The notes under the pieces: generated by a model | The model's input: the letters and a program-made list of their open reading frames with translations, nothing else | What the model was told of the DNA's origin: nothing | The model's database searches: none | Program-made: the position numbers and the translations under genes | In this document: piece after piece, positions 34,756 to 43,318 of the stretch | How positions within the stretch are numbered: the stretch's first letter is position 1 | How the letters are laid out: the number at the start of each line of letters is the position of its first letter | NCBI GenBank assembly: GCA_014695295.1 | Contig: JACJNY010000045.1 | Coordinates: 1 to 64,000 of the forward strand | Direction: 5' to 3' | Source: Microcoleus sp. FACHB-61 | GTDB taxonomy: Bacteria; Cyanobacteriota; Cyanobacteriia; Cyanobacteriales; Microcoleaceae | DNA: 64,000 nucleotides

Positions 34756-36132
34756 ATGAAGATTTTGATGCTTTCCTCGACTTTTCCCTATCCGCCAAGC
34801 CGCGGAGGAACTCAGGTAAGGACGTTTAATTTATTGCAATACTTGAGCCGGCGGCACGATCTAATTCTCGGCACTGTGCGATCGCCCGATGTCACCGACT
34901 CACAAATCGACGCATTGCGCCAGCAAGTTACAGAATTGGCAGTTTTTCCCAACCCGCAAGTACCGCCCCAGCCCCCCCTTGGCAAGGGGGGGCTAAGACT
35001 CGATCCAGAACCCGATGGAGATTTTTTGCCTCGCCCCCTTAACCAGGGGGAGGGCTTCTTTCCTCCCCCCCTTAACCAGGGGGGGACTGAGGGGGGGTTC
35101 TCTGAAATAATAGGAAAATTCCACAGATTCAGTCGATTTTTGTTGTCCGGGACACCTCCGAACGTACTCTCAAGCTACTCCCAAGCAATGCAGAATTGGG
35201 CCGACGAGTTGGTAACAGCAGGCAAATGCGATGCTGTCACCTGCGAACACAGTGTTAACGAGATTTACGTGCGTCCAGAATGGCGACAAAAAGTGCTGAC
35301 AGTGGCAAACATTCACAGTTCCGTTTGGGGAACTTGCAGGGAAATGTTAGCAACCGGCACCTCGGAAAAACCCCTGCGCGATCGACTGAATTTACCGCTA
35401 CTCGCCCGCTACGAAAAACGCTACTGTTCCAAATTCTCCCGCATTGTCGCGACAACATCCACAGACAGAGAGCAACTCCTAGAATTGCTGTCGCCTCCGG
35501 TTCGGGTGCGAGGAAAACAAGATTTTTTTGTACCTCCCATTGATGTAATTCCTAACGGCGTGGATTTGACCGAATTTCCGTACCGGTCGATCGATCCGGG
35601 AGGACACACCTTAATTTTTGCAGGCGCAATGAACAATTTGCCCAATATTGACGCGGCGCGGTTTCTCAGTTTGCAAATACTGCCGCCTTTGCAGCAGCGG
35701 TATCCCGATGCCTCCCTCACCCTAGTCGGGGCTTCGCCAGTCCCGGAAGTGCTCGCCTTGGGGAAACTCCCCGGAATTCAAGTAGTAGGTCGGGTGCAAA
35801 GGGTGGCAGAATATTTGCATCAAGCTGCTGTTTGTGTGGTGCCGATGCGGATTGGTTTTGGGATTAAAAATAAAACTTTGGAGGCGATGGCTGCGGGAAC
35901 CCCCGTGGTTGGGAGCGATCGAGGTTTGGAGGGTTTAGCCGTTGATGGCGGCCCACAACCGAGAAGGGCCTTGCGGGCGAACAAAGTTCAGGAGTATGTT
36001 GAGACGATCGCCAGTTTGTTTGAAAATCAGCAGCTAAGACAGGATCTGTCTGCCAGCGCGCGATCGCTCGTTGAAAGCCAATACACCTGGGATATCATAG
36101 GTCGGCAGTACGATCGGCTATTGCAATTTTAA
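34756..36132 (+). CDS. Glycosyltransferase family 4 protein with in-frame repeat insertions
   Basis: A 458-residue GT-B fold enzyme. The N-terminus MKILMLSSTFPYPPSRGGTQ and the C-terminal nucleotide-sugar site (GRVQRVAEYLHQAAVCVVPM, GIKNKTLEAMAAGTPVVGSD) are typical of group 1/GT4 transferases. Residues about 67-116 are proline- and glycine-rich (PPQPPLGKGG, PLNQGEGFFPPPLNQGGTEG) and do not belong to the fold; at DNA level they are three tandem GC-rich palindromes. The enzyme is otherwise intact and could fold with an extra surface loop. The start at 34756 replaces an upstream in-frame GTG/TTG-type start at 34726. Acceptor unknown. Confidence 0.88.
   Translation: MKILMLSSTFPYPPSRGGTQVRTFNLLQYLSRRHDLILGTVRSPDVTDSQIDALRQQVTELAVFPNPQVPPQPPLGKGGLRLDPEPDGDFLPRPLNQGEGFFPPPLNQGGTEGGFSEIIGKFHRFSRFLLSGTPPNVLSSYSQAMQNWADELVTAGKCDAVTCEHSVNEIYVRPEWRQKVLTVANIHSSVWGTCREMLATGTSEKPLRDRLNLPLLARYEKRYCSKFSRIVATTSTDREQLLELLSPPVRVRGKQDFFVPPIDVIPNGVDLTEFPYRSIDPGGHTLIFAGAMNNLPNIDAARFLSLQILPPLQQRYPDASLTLVGASPVPEVLALGKLPGIQVVGRVQRVAEYLHQAAVCVVPMRIGFGIKNKTLEAMAAGTPVVGSDRGLEGLAVDGGPQPRRALRANKVQEYVETIASLFENQQLRQDLSASARSLVESQYTWDIIGRQYDRLLQF
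34957..35103. repeat. Cluster of GC-rich palindromic repeats inside the GT4 gene
   Basis: CCCCCCCTTGGCAAGGGGGGG and two copies of CCCCCTTAACCAGGGGG-type palindromes occur in 147 bp, with spacer CGATCCAGAACCCGATGGAG. The reading frame of the gene is kept throughout. They resemble the ureC repeat at 1393. Confidence 0.8.
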
Positions 36133-36169
36133 ACTCTAAATTCTAAAATCTAAATTCTAAAATGCGACG

Positions 36170-38089
36170 ATGGAACACAAAATTAACCCCTCAAAAAATC
36201 GAGCCAAACCCCCAGAAAATAGCAAAGTTGCTCCTCCTCCGACAAGACGCCGTCGCCAAACCCGACGCCCCAAAAATCTTCAAGAGTCCCAGCTTCTAAT
36301 ACCTACTCGCCCAACTCGCGCCAGATATCCCTGGAAAAGACTGGTAACTAATTTGACAGCCCTCAGCGTCTTGTGTGGCTGTGCAGCTTTGATGGGAGGC
36401 GGCGCTTGGCTGAGTTATCAGCTAATTGTCGATCCCAACGGCAACAAGTTGATCTCTCAGTTTGTGCCGGAATGGTCGCGCCTGCCTACAGGTAGCAGAG
36501 ATTCCATCGAAACTCTCGATCAAATCAAAGCCAGCATCCGCAAATTGGGATTCGTAACCGGAGAGCCCCTCCCGCTTCCCGTCGATCGATCCCGCGATAA
36601 TTCTATTACCGATTTGCTATTGCCGGTGATGGTAGAAAGAAGTGTTAAAGCTTCTACTGTTTGCAAAAATCCTTGCCGTCAAATTGTCGAACTTCGGGTG
36701 TACAAGCGGGTGCAGCTTCCCGATCGCAGTTCCGATAAAGAGCAGTATTTTCAGCTAGCAAGTTCTGCAAATCTAGAAGGCCCTGCGGAATCTTTTGTCA
36801 TTGCTTCTTTACCTGAGTCTACATCTGACAATCAAGCCTCGAATCAGTCGCTACCCCTAACAGAACTGCGCCGCTTTGACGGAAAGCCCCCCGCCTCGGG
36901 CATTTGGTTTAATGTCAGCGGTAAACTAATACGGGGCGACAAGAAAATTCCCTACGGACAAGTCGTTCGCTACAACCCCAGCCAAAATCATTTAATCTCG
37001 CTGTTGGAGTGGGCGAGTGCGGCCGGACAACCGCCGAATTGGCAGCAAATTGTTAAGGCGGAAAACCCGCAGTTGGCGATCGACCAAACAGTTGGTTTAG
37101 AGCCGCAATTTACCCTTTATCAAATTGGCCCGCGCAAATTTTTGCCGAACCCAGTTCAGTTAACGGCGATTTCTTTAGAAGAACTTGCCTTCAATGACGA
37201 GACTTACAAAAATGGGCTGCGGCTGGCGAAAAGCGGGCTGTGGTCTCCAGCATTAAATGTCATGCGTGTGGCGAAGGGGAAAGCCGGCAAAAATTGGCCC
37301 GCAGTCGCGCAAGCTCAGCTAGAAACGATCGAATTTCACGCTAAAATTACTCGGGCTCAGGCGATCGCATCTTGGGCCAGTCCCGGTCAACAAGTTCTGG
37401 CAGAATTGATCGACGGCCGCTGGAGCGAAGCTTTGCAAGTATTTGAAGCCGATCCGAGCAACAGTCACGAAATTGCCACCACCCTCAAAAATGACAGCGG
37501 GCGGATCTGGAACCGCATAGACGCCGCCTTGAGAGTGAATTCCGCTGACGCCGATGTCAAGGCTTGGGGCGCCCTAATTGTAGCGTCTCAAGACGGAACT
37601 CGCGAGGCGATGAATTGGCTCGACCAGCAATCAGATACTGACAGCGAAACAAGAACTCGAATTCGGAATTTGGTCAACAAACTTGAGGAAGCAGTTTCTC
37701 AGGCTGAAAATTTAGAAGACCACAAGAGTCAAATTATGGGTTCTGCTACTTTAATTAGCAGTATCAATCCCGCTGAGTGGCTGGAACCCGAACCGCAAAA
37801 TGAGTTAAAGTTGGCCGGAGAACAAGTTTGGTATCAGGTGCAAGTAGCGAGTTTTCACGACGGTAGCCGCTGGGTTAATTCGCCCTTTTCAGATGTAGAA
37901 GTGCGCTCTTTTCCTGCTACTCAAGTCAAGTGGCTGTGGGGGCGTCTGGGATTGCAGGCTGACCCCAAGATTAAAATTGAGGTAGCGATGGCTAACGGTC
38001 AACAAAGAGTTGCTGTGGGAACGGTGAAAGCAGTACAGATTCAAGACGGAAGTCTGCGCTTGCTGGCGGCGGTTGACAAGCGATCGTAA
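36170..38089 (+). CDS. Large hypothetical membrane-anchored protein
   Basis: A 639-residue protein that I do not recognise. It begins with a basic, proline- and arginine-rich cytoplasmic tail (residues 1-58), has one membrane helix (about 60-83, ALSVLCGCAALMGGGAWLSY) and a long, mostly extracytoplasmic region. That region includes a four-residue spaced cysteine pair (CKNPC, about 162-166) and a helical section with RNLVNKLEEAVSQAENLEDH near 505. It ends with a compact beta-rich part. No enzyme motif is visible. It follows the GT4 gene by 37 bp in the same direction, so a role in surface or envelope biology is possible but unproven. Confidence 0.8.
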   Translation: MEHKINPSKNRAKPPENSKVAPPPTRRRRQTRRPKNLQESQLLIPTRPTRARYPWKRLVTNLTALSVLCGCAALMGGGAWLSYQLIVDPNGNKLISQFVPEWSRLPTGSRDSIETLDQIKASIRKLGFVTGEPLPLPVDRSRDNSITDLLLPVMVERSVKASTVCKNPCRQIVELRVYKRVQLPDRSSDKEQYFQLASSANLEGPAESFVIASLPESTSDNQASNQSLPLTELRRFDGKPPASGIWFNVSGKLIRGDKKIPYGQVVRYNPSQNHLISLLEWASAAGQPPNWQQIVKAENPQLAIDQTVGLEPQFTLYQIGPRKFLPNPVQLTAISLEELAFNDETYKNGLRLAKSGLWSPALNVMRVAKGKAGKNWPAVAQAQLETIEFHAKITRAQAIASWASPGQQVLAELIDGRWSEALQVFEADPSNSHEIATTLKNDSGRIWNRIDAALRVNSADADVKAWGALIVASQDGTREAMNWLDQQSDTDSETRTRIRNLVNKLEEAVSQAENLEDHKSQIMGSATLISSINPAEWLEPEPQNELKLAGEQVWYQVQVASFHDGSRWVNSPFSDVEVRSFPATQVKWLWGRLGLQADPKIKIEVAMANGQQRVAVGTVKAVQIQDGSLRLLAAVDKRS

Positions 38090-38144
38090 TCTGGCAGAAA
38101 GCATTGGGCAGAGAAAACAGTCCCGAACGCACTCTTGACACGAA

Positions 38145-38211
38145 GAAACCGGGTTTTTTTACCGTTTCTGCCGATTGCAACAGAAGTATTTTCGTAAAAA
38201 AACCCGGTTTC
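38145..38211. repeat. Perfect 18-bp inverted repeat, AGAAACCGGGTTT family
   Basis: GAAACCGGGTTTTTTTAC at 38145-38162 is the exact reverse complement of 38194-38211. The arms carry T- and A-runs, so it could serve as a bidirectional terminator. Related AAACCGGGTTT segments occur near 28370, 39545 and 52390-52510. Confidence 0.75.
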
Positions 38212-38391
38212 CTGTCACCCATGCGTCCAAAACTAGAAAGAAGGAAAATGCTTTCTTGTCCCCTCCCGCAACTCACTGAGAGGCGCAATCTCAAAACTCT
38301 TCCCCTTCCCGTTATCGCTCTCGGACAACAATGCAGACAAAAATTTTGTTAATTAAATTAACACAACTGGCGCGCAAAAAACCCAGAGATG

Positions 38392-38538
38392 TCAAATTGC
38401 GCCCTTTTTAGAGAGAGCTGCAATCATCTGCCGTTTCACGGCTTTAGCCCAAAGGTCAAACTCAGAACTGTTGGTGTTCTTAACTTTCACTTCCTCAACA
38501 GGCTGAGGTGCGGCTTCTTTCTGTGCTGTAGTCTCCAT
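38392..38538 (-). CDS. Small conserved-looking protein (48 residues)
   Basis: ATG at 38538 preceded by GGACGAGGAAAAAAG (good ribosome-binding site) encodes METTAQKEAAPQPVEEVKVK, then NTNSSEFDLWAKAVKRQM and IAALSKKGAI. An acidic, disordered N-terminus followed by the amphipathic motif F-D-L-W-A-x-x-V-K-R-Q-M resembles a small cyanobacterial family of unknown function. It is too short for most gene callers. No neighbour clearly shares its transcript. Confidence 0.6.
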   Translation of the reverse strand: METTAQKEAAPQPVEEVKVKNTNSSEFDLWAKAVKRQMIAALSKKGAI

Positions 38539-38857
38539 TCTTTTTTCCTCGTCCAAAAATTGTTAGTAGTTGATCGCAAACGGTTAGCCTCATACATCTA
38601 TCTTATGAAGTAATTCCTGCGATTAATTACACTAAAGGCAGAGAATTTAACCATAAGATGCAGTAAATACATCTAGATAATGCAATTTACGAATGTAATG
38701 TAAGAAAATCCTGCAACCATTGCTATATATAGGCTTTTCCTGACATTAAAATCTTACAATTTACATTGTATGGCAAGATCAAACCACTACTTATGTTAGT
38801 TAAATTATTTTTTAATGAATGTATTGGCATATACAGCCGAAAATAATTTTATTGAAT
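38539..38857. other. AT-rich spacer between the small gene and upp
   Basis: No gene recognised. It is low in GC compared with its surroundings and would carry the promoter for the 48-residue protein. Confidence 0.4.
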
Positions 38858-39493
38858 TCAAATAGTGCCGTAAAGCCGATCGCCTGCATCTCCTAGCCCG
38901 GGTACAATATAACCGTGTTCGTCCAAACGCTCGTCAACTGCCGCCGTATAAATCTGCACGTCAGGGTGTTGTTCGTGAAAGTGCTTAAGTCCCTCCGGCG
39001 CCGCCAGCAAGCACAAAAACTTAATAGACTTCGGATTAACTTCTTTAAGCCTATCCACTGCCGCCACTGCTGAATTACCAGTAGCCAGCATCGGATCGAC
39101 AATTAAAACATCTCGCTGTTCGATATCCTGAGGAACTTTGAAATAATATTCGATCGCCATCCGAGTTGTCGGATCGCGGTACAAACCAATATGTCCTACC
39201 CTCGCTGACGGAATCAGTTCTAAAATACTATCTAACAGTCCCTGACCGGCGCGCATAATCGAAATAATAACAATTTTCTTGGACGCAGCCAGCACCGGTG
39301 CATTCATTTTTGCGATCGGCGTTTCTATTTGTTCGTATTTTAGCGGCAAATCTCGCGTCACTTCATAGGCTAGCAGCATCCCAATCTCTTTCAGCAGTTG
39401 GCGAAATTTTGCCGTACTCGTTTGAGTTTGCCGCATTAAAGTTAACTTGTGCTGTATCAAAGGATGGTCGATGACAGTAACTTTAGCACTCAT
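38858..39493 (-). CDS. upp: Uracil phosphoribosyltransferase
   Basis: Converts uracil and PRPP to UMP. The 211-residue protein has [39 protein letters not shown] near residue 75, the PRPP loop [20 protein letters not shown] near 130 and the uracil-binding [17 protein letters not shown] at the end. I start at the ATG at 39493; an upstream in-frame start at 39505 is possible. Beyond salvage, the fungal Urc6 of the URC degradation pathway belongs to this family, and urc4 and urc1 lie 1.4 and 3.8 kb away on the same strand, so it may feed that route. The window has a second enzyme of this activity type, pyrR. Confidence 0.95.
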   Translation of the reverse strand: MSAKVTVIDHPLIQHKLTLMRQTQTSTAKFRQLLKEIGMLLAYEVTRDLPLKYEQIETPIAKMNAPVLAASKKIVIISIMRAGQGLLDSILELIPSARVGHIGLYRDPTTRMAIEYYFKVPQDIEQRDVLIVDPMLATGNSAVAAVDRLKEVNPKSIKFLCLLAAPEGLKHFHEQHPDVQIYTAAVDERLDEHGYIVPGLGDAGDRLYGTI

Positions 39494-40096
39494 TTTTTTG
39501 AACAATTAATTTGCTTTATTCTAACTTATCAGTGTGGAACGCACTCTTGACGCGAAAAAAACCCGGTCTCTGCCACCCCTGCGTCCAGGACTACTTATAT
39601 CAAACCCCTATTGAAAACACGAATGCCGCGCCAATAAACTTCGTTCCTACACTTGCCTTTCATCCGCGCAGCGGGACACTAAGTATGCGAGCTTTGAAAA
39701 TACACAAGTATGTCATTTTCTCGTTTCCTCTCCTTCCCGCGCTCTTCCTGGGAACGCAGATCCGGGCCCAAAAACCTCCCCACTGGTTTCGCTGTCTCGC
39801 ACTATCTCCGAGCCGAATAACACAAATCCGGATTCAGGCACCGGAATTTTCCGGAACTTTTACCAACAGATATGAATCTTAAGAAGTATCAGCAAAAAAC
39901 CAGTTTTTTCGGTTTATTCACTAATCGAATAAACCTGAATAGGAACTGCACATCAGGTCATAAGCTTGGCTTGACTGGCTTTTCATCTTTCAACATGAAG
40001 GCGGTCATATCCAAGATTAAAAAACATTACCTAAATTCAGTTCCATTTTTTTAGGGTGCTCCTAACACACAACTTAACTTATTAAGGAGAACATCC
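39494..40096. other. Spacer between upp and the DUF4360 gene
   Basis: No credible gene; two open frames here have no protein-like pattern. It contains fragments of dispersed repeats: AAAAAACCCGGTCTCTGCC near 39545 and GCTCTTCCTGGGAACGCAGA near 39740 (the latter related to 48789-48815). The right part holds the promoter of the DUF4360 gene. Confidence 0.45.
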
Positions 40097-40669
40097 ATGA
40101 AGTTTGTAAAACTATTGCTAGCTACGGCATTAATGACTGCTTCTATCAGCCCCGCCTTGGCTAATCCGGTAGTTAAAATTTTAGGTGCCAGCTACGGCGG
40201 TAGCGGTTGCCCCGATCGCTCCGCCAGCGTCAGCGTCAGCCCCGACGGTCAAGAACTCACCATCCTATTTGATAAGTTTGCAGCCCAGGGAAATGTCTCA
40301 ACACAAAGCCGGAAAAGCTGCAATCTGAGCATTCCCATCAAAGTACCCCAAGGCTACCAAATTTCTATCTACGATGCTGATTATCGCGGCTACGTTGCTC
40401 CTAAAACCACAGCCAACCTGCGAGCAGAATACTTTTTCGCTGGAAGCCGCGGCGCAGTTTTTAATCGGAATCTCAGCGGCGAAACTAACTACAATGTTCG
40501 AGATAGCTTAGCTACTGTAGCTAATGTTTGGTCTCGCTGCGGCGACAGTGTAAATATGAGAGTAAATGCTGCGATGACAGCCCGCGGTGCCGGCATGGCC
40601 ACCGTTGACTCCTTCGATTTGGCTCATCGCGGTTTAGTTTATCACGTCAAATATCGCGCTTGCCGCTAA
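40097..40669 (+). CDS. Secreted DUF4360 family protein
   Basis: A 190-residue exported protein with a clear signal peptide (MKFVKLLLATALMTASISPA, cleavage after ALA near residue 22). The mature part has the DUF4360 layout: ASYGGSGCPDRSASVSVSPD with the first cysteine, DGQELTILFDKF, SRKSCNLSIPIKVPQGYQIS with the second, and late cysteines near WSRCGDSVNMRV and the C-terminal YRACR, so two disulfides are likely. AAGGAG lies ahead of the ATG. Family members are secreted proteins of unknown role. It is the only plus-strand gene within the pyrimidine cluster and seems unrelated to it. Confidence 0.88.
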   Translation: MKFVKLLLATALMTASISPALANPVVKILGASYGGSGCPDRSASVSVSPDGQELTILFDKFAAQGNVSTQSRKSCNLSIPIKVPQGYQISIYDADYRGYVAPKTTANLRAEYFFAGSRGAVFNRNLSGETNYNVRDSLATVANVWSRCGDSVNMRVNAAMTARGAGMATVDSFDLAHRGLVYHVKYRACR

Positions 40670-40749
40670 GCAGCTTGTGGGAGTGTAGTGTGAGGTATAG
40701 TTTTCAGGTTTGAATTTTGAATTTTGAGTTGGAAGAGGGGATAATTTTC

Positions 40750-40902
40750 CCTCTTCCTTCTTGCTTCTTCCCTCTTTCTTCTTCCCTCTTGCCTTTTCCT
40801 TCTTCCTGGCATCCGTGACATCCGTTACATCCGTTATAGAATCCGTTGCCGAACTTCCCCCTTCCCTCTTCCTTCTTCCTTCTTCCTTCTTCCTTCTTCC
40901 CT
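40750..40902. repeat. Degenerate heptamer and nonamer repeats touching the urc4 stop codon
   Basis: Two pyrimidine-rich blocks of CTTCCTT/CTTCCCT units flank a short array of ATCCGTTAC-like nonamers (40809-40845). The right block ends directly at the urc4 stop codon (40903-40905). It may affect mRNA ends but no function can be read. Confidence 0.7.
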
Positions 40903-42150
40903 CTAAAACACAGTGCCGTCACTTTCAATCTGAATTGGCGGCACTCCACCAGCCCTCAATTCGGCCGCAATTTTCCGCCCCGCCGCCCAAGTTCCTCCTT
41001 GCAAAATCTTCACTAGCGGCAATTCTGTCGCACTCAAATGCAGTTTTTCTCGAATAGCTGCGGCAATTTTATCTAAAAGATTGACAGTGAGCGATCGCCA
41101 TTCTACTATAACTTCCGAATCCGGCAAGTAACTCTGCTCAAAAATAGCCGAATCTTTTGCCAGCAGCAGTCCGATATCTAAACACAAACCGCCGTTTCGG
41201 TACTCCGGCAATCCCGTTAACTCATCCAATCCGGCGATTTCTATGCCAAGTTCTTGCAGCGGTTCCAACAGCGAATAAGTCAACCACTGCGACAGTTTGT
41301 GAAACGGCACGAGTTCATCTCCCAGATTTTCTCCTGTTAAGGCTCGATGCCGCCAAACATCGCCTAAATTAACGCCACCGATTGCATATCTTCCCGGCCA
41401 AATTTCCCCAAAACCTGTCAAAACAGCGCTCAATACTTCAGCAGCATTCACAGTTTTGGCTCCAGAAACCCGACTGTCGAGCAAGTATTTTGCCAAATTG
41501 CCGGGACGCGGGTTTTCGCTGCCAAATAATAATGGATGCTGGCAAATCGCATTTCCCAAACGCTGCAATAATTCTAATCGGCCTGTTAAACCAACTAGCG
41601 GATTGTCTCGACTTACCTGAAAGCCTGCCGCTAAGGTTTCTAGTTTTAATTGAGAAAGTCCCCGAGAATCAGCTTGCAAAGGAAAATCAGGATTGCTGGA
41701 AAAAACACCTTGACAAAACATCCGCAAGCTGGCTATTGCTAACCCTTCAGAACGGCGGTAAACCTGTCCGGTTTCAGGTTCGCAATACTGCCAATCTGCA
41801 CCAGCACCGGCATCGAGCAAAACGCTGACAATTGCTAAATCAAATTTGCTCTTAGCTTGCTCTATGAGTGCAAATTCTCTTAAAGCTGCATCCAATCCGG
41901 CGATTCGCGACTGGTTGCCGACCTCAAAATGCCGCCAGCGGCTGTGAAAGGGAATGTTAAAATCGGGATACTGTTGGCGCGTTGTATCAATTACATAATT
42001 TGCTGCTTTGTCGAGTTGGGATAAATCGACGCGAAAGTAGCGAAGTTTGTCCAGGCGGGCTAAATCAAAAAGCCGATCGCACTTTTGGCGAATAGCAGCC
42101 GGTGTTCTCAGATATTCTACAGTCTCAAGTTCAATATTGTGCAACTTCAT
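40903..42150 (-). CDS. urc4: URC4/Urg3 family protein (DUF1688), uracil degradation
   Basis: A 415-residue member of DUF1688, the family of Lachancea Urc4 and Aspergillus Urg3. Recognisable stretches are VEYLRTPAAIRQKCDRLFDL, FRVDLSQLDKAANYVIDTTR, NIPFHSRWRHFEVGNQSRIA, LDAGAGADWQYCEPETGQVY, EGLAIASLRMFCQGVFSSNP and GDVWRHRALTG, running the full family length. In yeast URC4 is needed to use uracil as nitrogen source; its reaction is unresolved. The start is the ATG at 42150, which overlaps the stop of the cyclase gene in an ATGA, so translation is coupled. It ends the urc1-cyclase-urc4 operon. Confidence 0.9.
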   Translation of the reverse strand: MKLHNIELETVEYLRTPAAIRQKCDRLFDLARLDKLRYFRVDLSQLDKAANYVIDTTRQQYPDFNIPFHSRWRHFEVGNQSRIAGLDAALREFALIEQAKSKFDLAIVSVLLDAGAGADWQYCEPETGQVYRRSEGLAIASLRMFCQGVFSSNPDFPLQADSRGLSQLKLETLAAGFQVSRDNPLVGLTGRLELLQRLGNAICQHPLLFGSENPRPGNLAKYLLDSRVSGAKTVNAAEVLSAVLTGFGEIWPGRYAIGGVNLGDVWRHRALTGENLGDELVPFHKLSQWLTYSLLEPLQELGIEIAGLDELTGLPEYRNGGLCLDIGLLLAKDSAIFEQSYLPDSEVIVEWRSLTVNLLDKIAAAIREKLHLSATELPLVKILQGGTWAAGRKIAAELRAGGVPPIQIESDGTVF

Positions 42151-43229
42151 ACCACCAAACACCGGTAAACATCGTTTTCTTGAAAAAAGTCAAACTGACT
42201 GTAATCTAAAAGATTATCTAAAATCACATTTTTATCGAGTTTGATCAGCTTATATTCCCACTTCGAGCCGCTGACTTCGCGTTTTATTTGATCGGAAACT
42301 ATCACCGAGTTTTTTTCTGTCCTCGGAGATACTATTTTACTTAAATCTTCCAGTCTGTCGGCGATGTTAATATCTTTTCCGTAAGTGCAAGACCTAAATA
42401 TATATAAATTTCCCTTAGCAACTCCCACGGACAAGCCGCAAGGTATTTGATTGGCGTCAATAAAAAGTTTCCAATTCTCGCACAAACTTTCCATTGCCGC
42501 TAAGGCTGAGTGAGCTTCCGGGAAAGTCAACAAATGCGAATCCCCAACAATACTGCGAATTGTGCCGCCGTATTCTTCGCAAATTGTTTTTTCAAAAGTA
42601 TCAAAGTTGGTGAGCAAATATTCAACGTCTTTGATAGAATTAGATTCTTGATAAGCAATAAAACCTCTCAAATCTGCTTTAATTATTGCTTGATTTTTTA
42701 TGATTCGCGTTTTGTAACTTTGGTCAACTTTGTAGACTTTTTCCGGTTCGCTCATCCCTTTCAAAGAAAACTCGTTGACAAAAGACGTTTGCACTTCTGC
42801 TTTGTTGAGCGCCAGCCATGCTGCTTGGGACAAATATATTTCATCCGGCGGAGTTACTGATTCTATGCGCGCTGTTAAATTCACCGTATCGCCAAAGATA
42901 TCTTTATCTTGATGCAAGACATCTCCTAATGTAATCGACACGCGAATAGCCAATCGTTCGTCGTTCGCCTTGCTAGATTGCTGCGATCTCAATTCTTGCT
43001 GCATTTCTATGGCTGCTACAGCCGCTGCTGTGACGCTGGGAAAAATTATCCAAAATGAATCGCCTTCCCCTTTAATCACGCTGCCTTCATTTCTTGTGCT
43101 AATATCTGAAATAAAAGTTTTATGCTCGTTTAACAAACTACTTAAGTCCGACTGAGATAATTTTTTAACTCTGACGGTATATCCGCAAATATCTGTTTTT
43201 ACGATCACAGTAGAACGCAAATTAGCCAT
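42147..43229 (-). CDS. Tandem class III nucleotidyl cyclase-domain protein in the uracil-degradation operon
   Basis: A 360-residue soluble protein with two adenylate/guanylate-cyclase-like domains. Domain 1 (about residues 5-165) has STVIVKTDICGYTVRVKKLS with the metal Asp, GEGDSFWIIFPSVTAAAVAA, RVSITLGDVLHQDKDIFGDT and VNLTARIESVTPPDEIYLSQ with the catalytic Asn and Arg. Domain 2 (about 180-345) has AIIKADLRGFIAYQES, SIVGDSHLLTFPEAHSALAA and GKDINIADRLEDLSKIVS. The two could pair as an intramolecular heterodimer. Base choice (ATP, GTP or a pyrimidine nucleotide) cannot be told. It is 89 bp behind urc1 and shares an ATGA overlap with urc4, so it is tied to uracil catabolism, perhaps as a signal source or a nucleotide sensor. 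Confidence 0.88.
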   Translation of the reverse strand: MANLRSTVIVKTDICGYTVRVKKLSQSDLSSLLNEHKTFISDISTRNEGSVIKGEGDSFWIIFPSVTAAAVAAIEMQQELRSQQSSKANDERLAIRVSITLGDVLHQDKDIFGDTVNLTARIESVTPPDEIYLSQAAWLALNKAEVQTSFVNEFSLKGMSEPEKVYKVDQSYKTRIIKNQAIIKADLRGFIAYQESNSIKDVEYLLTNFDTFEKTICEEYGGTIRSIVGDSHLLTFPEAHSALAAMESLCENWKLFIDANQIPCGLSVGVAKGNLYIFRSCTYGKDINIADRLEDLSKIVSPRTEKNSVIVSDQIKREVSGSKWEYKLIKLDKNVILDNLLDYSQFDFFQENDVYRCLVV

Positions 43230-43318
43230 AACCTACCCTGACTGATCAAAAACCAGCAATAAATTTTATTTAGCAAAGACGCGATGGTTCGCGCCCGATC
43301 GCTCGCGTCTTTGCCCTC

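Noticed and set aside
39511..40054. Two plus-strand frames between upp and the DUF4360 gene
   Set aside because: They run through dispersed repeat fragments and show no conserved-looking segments.
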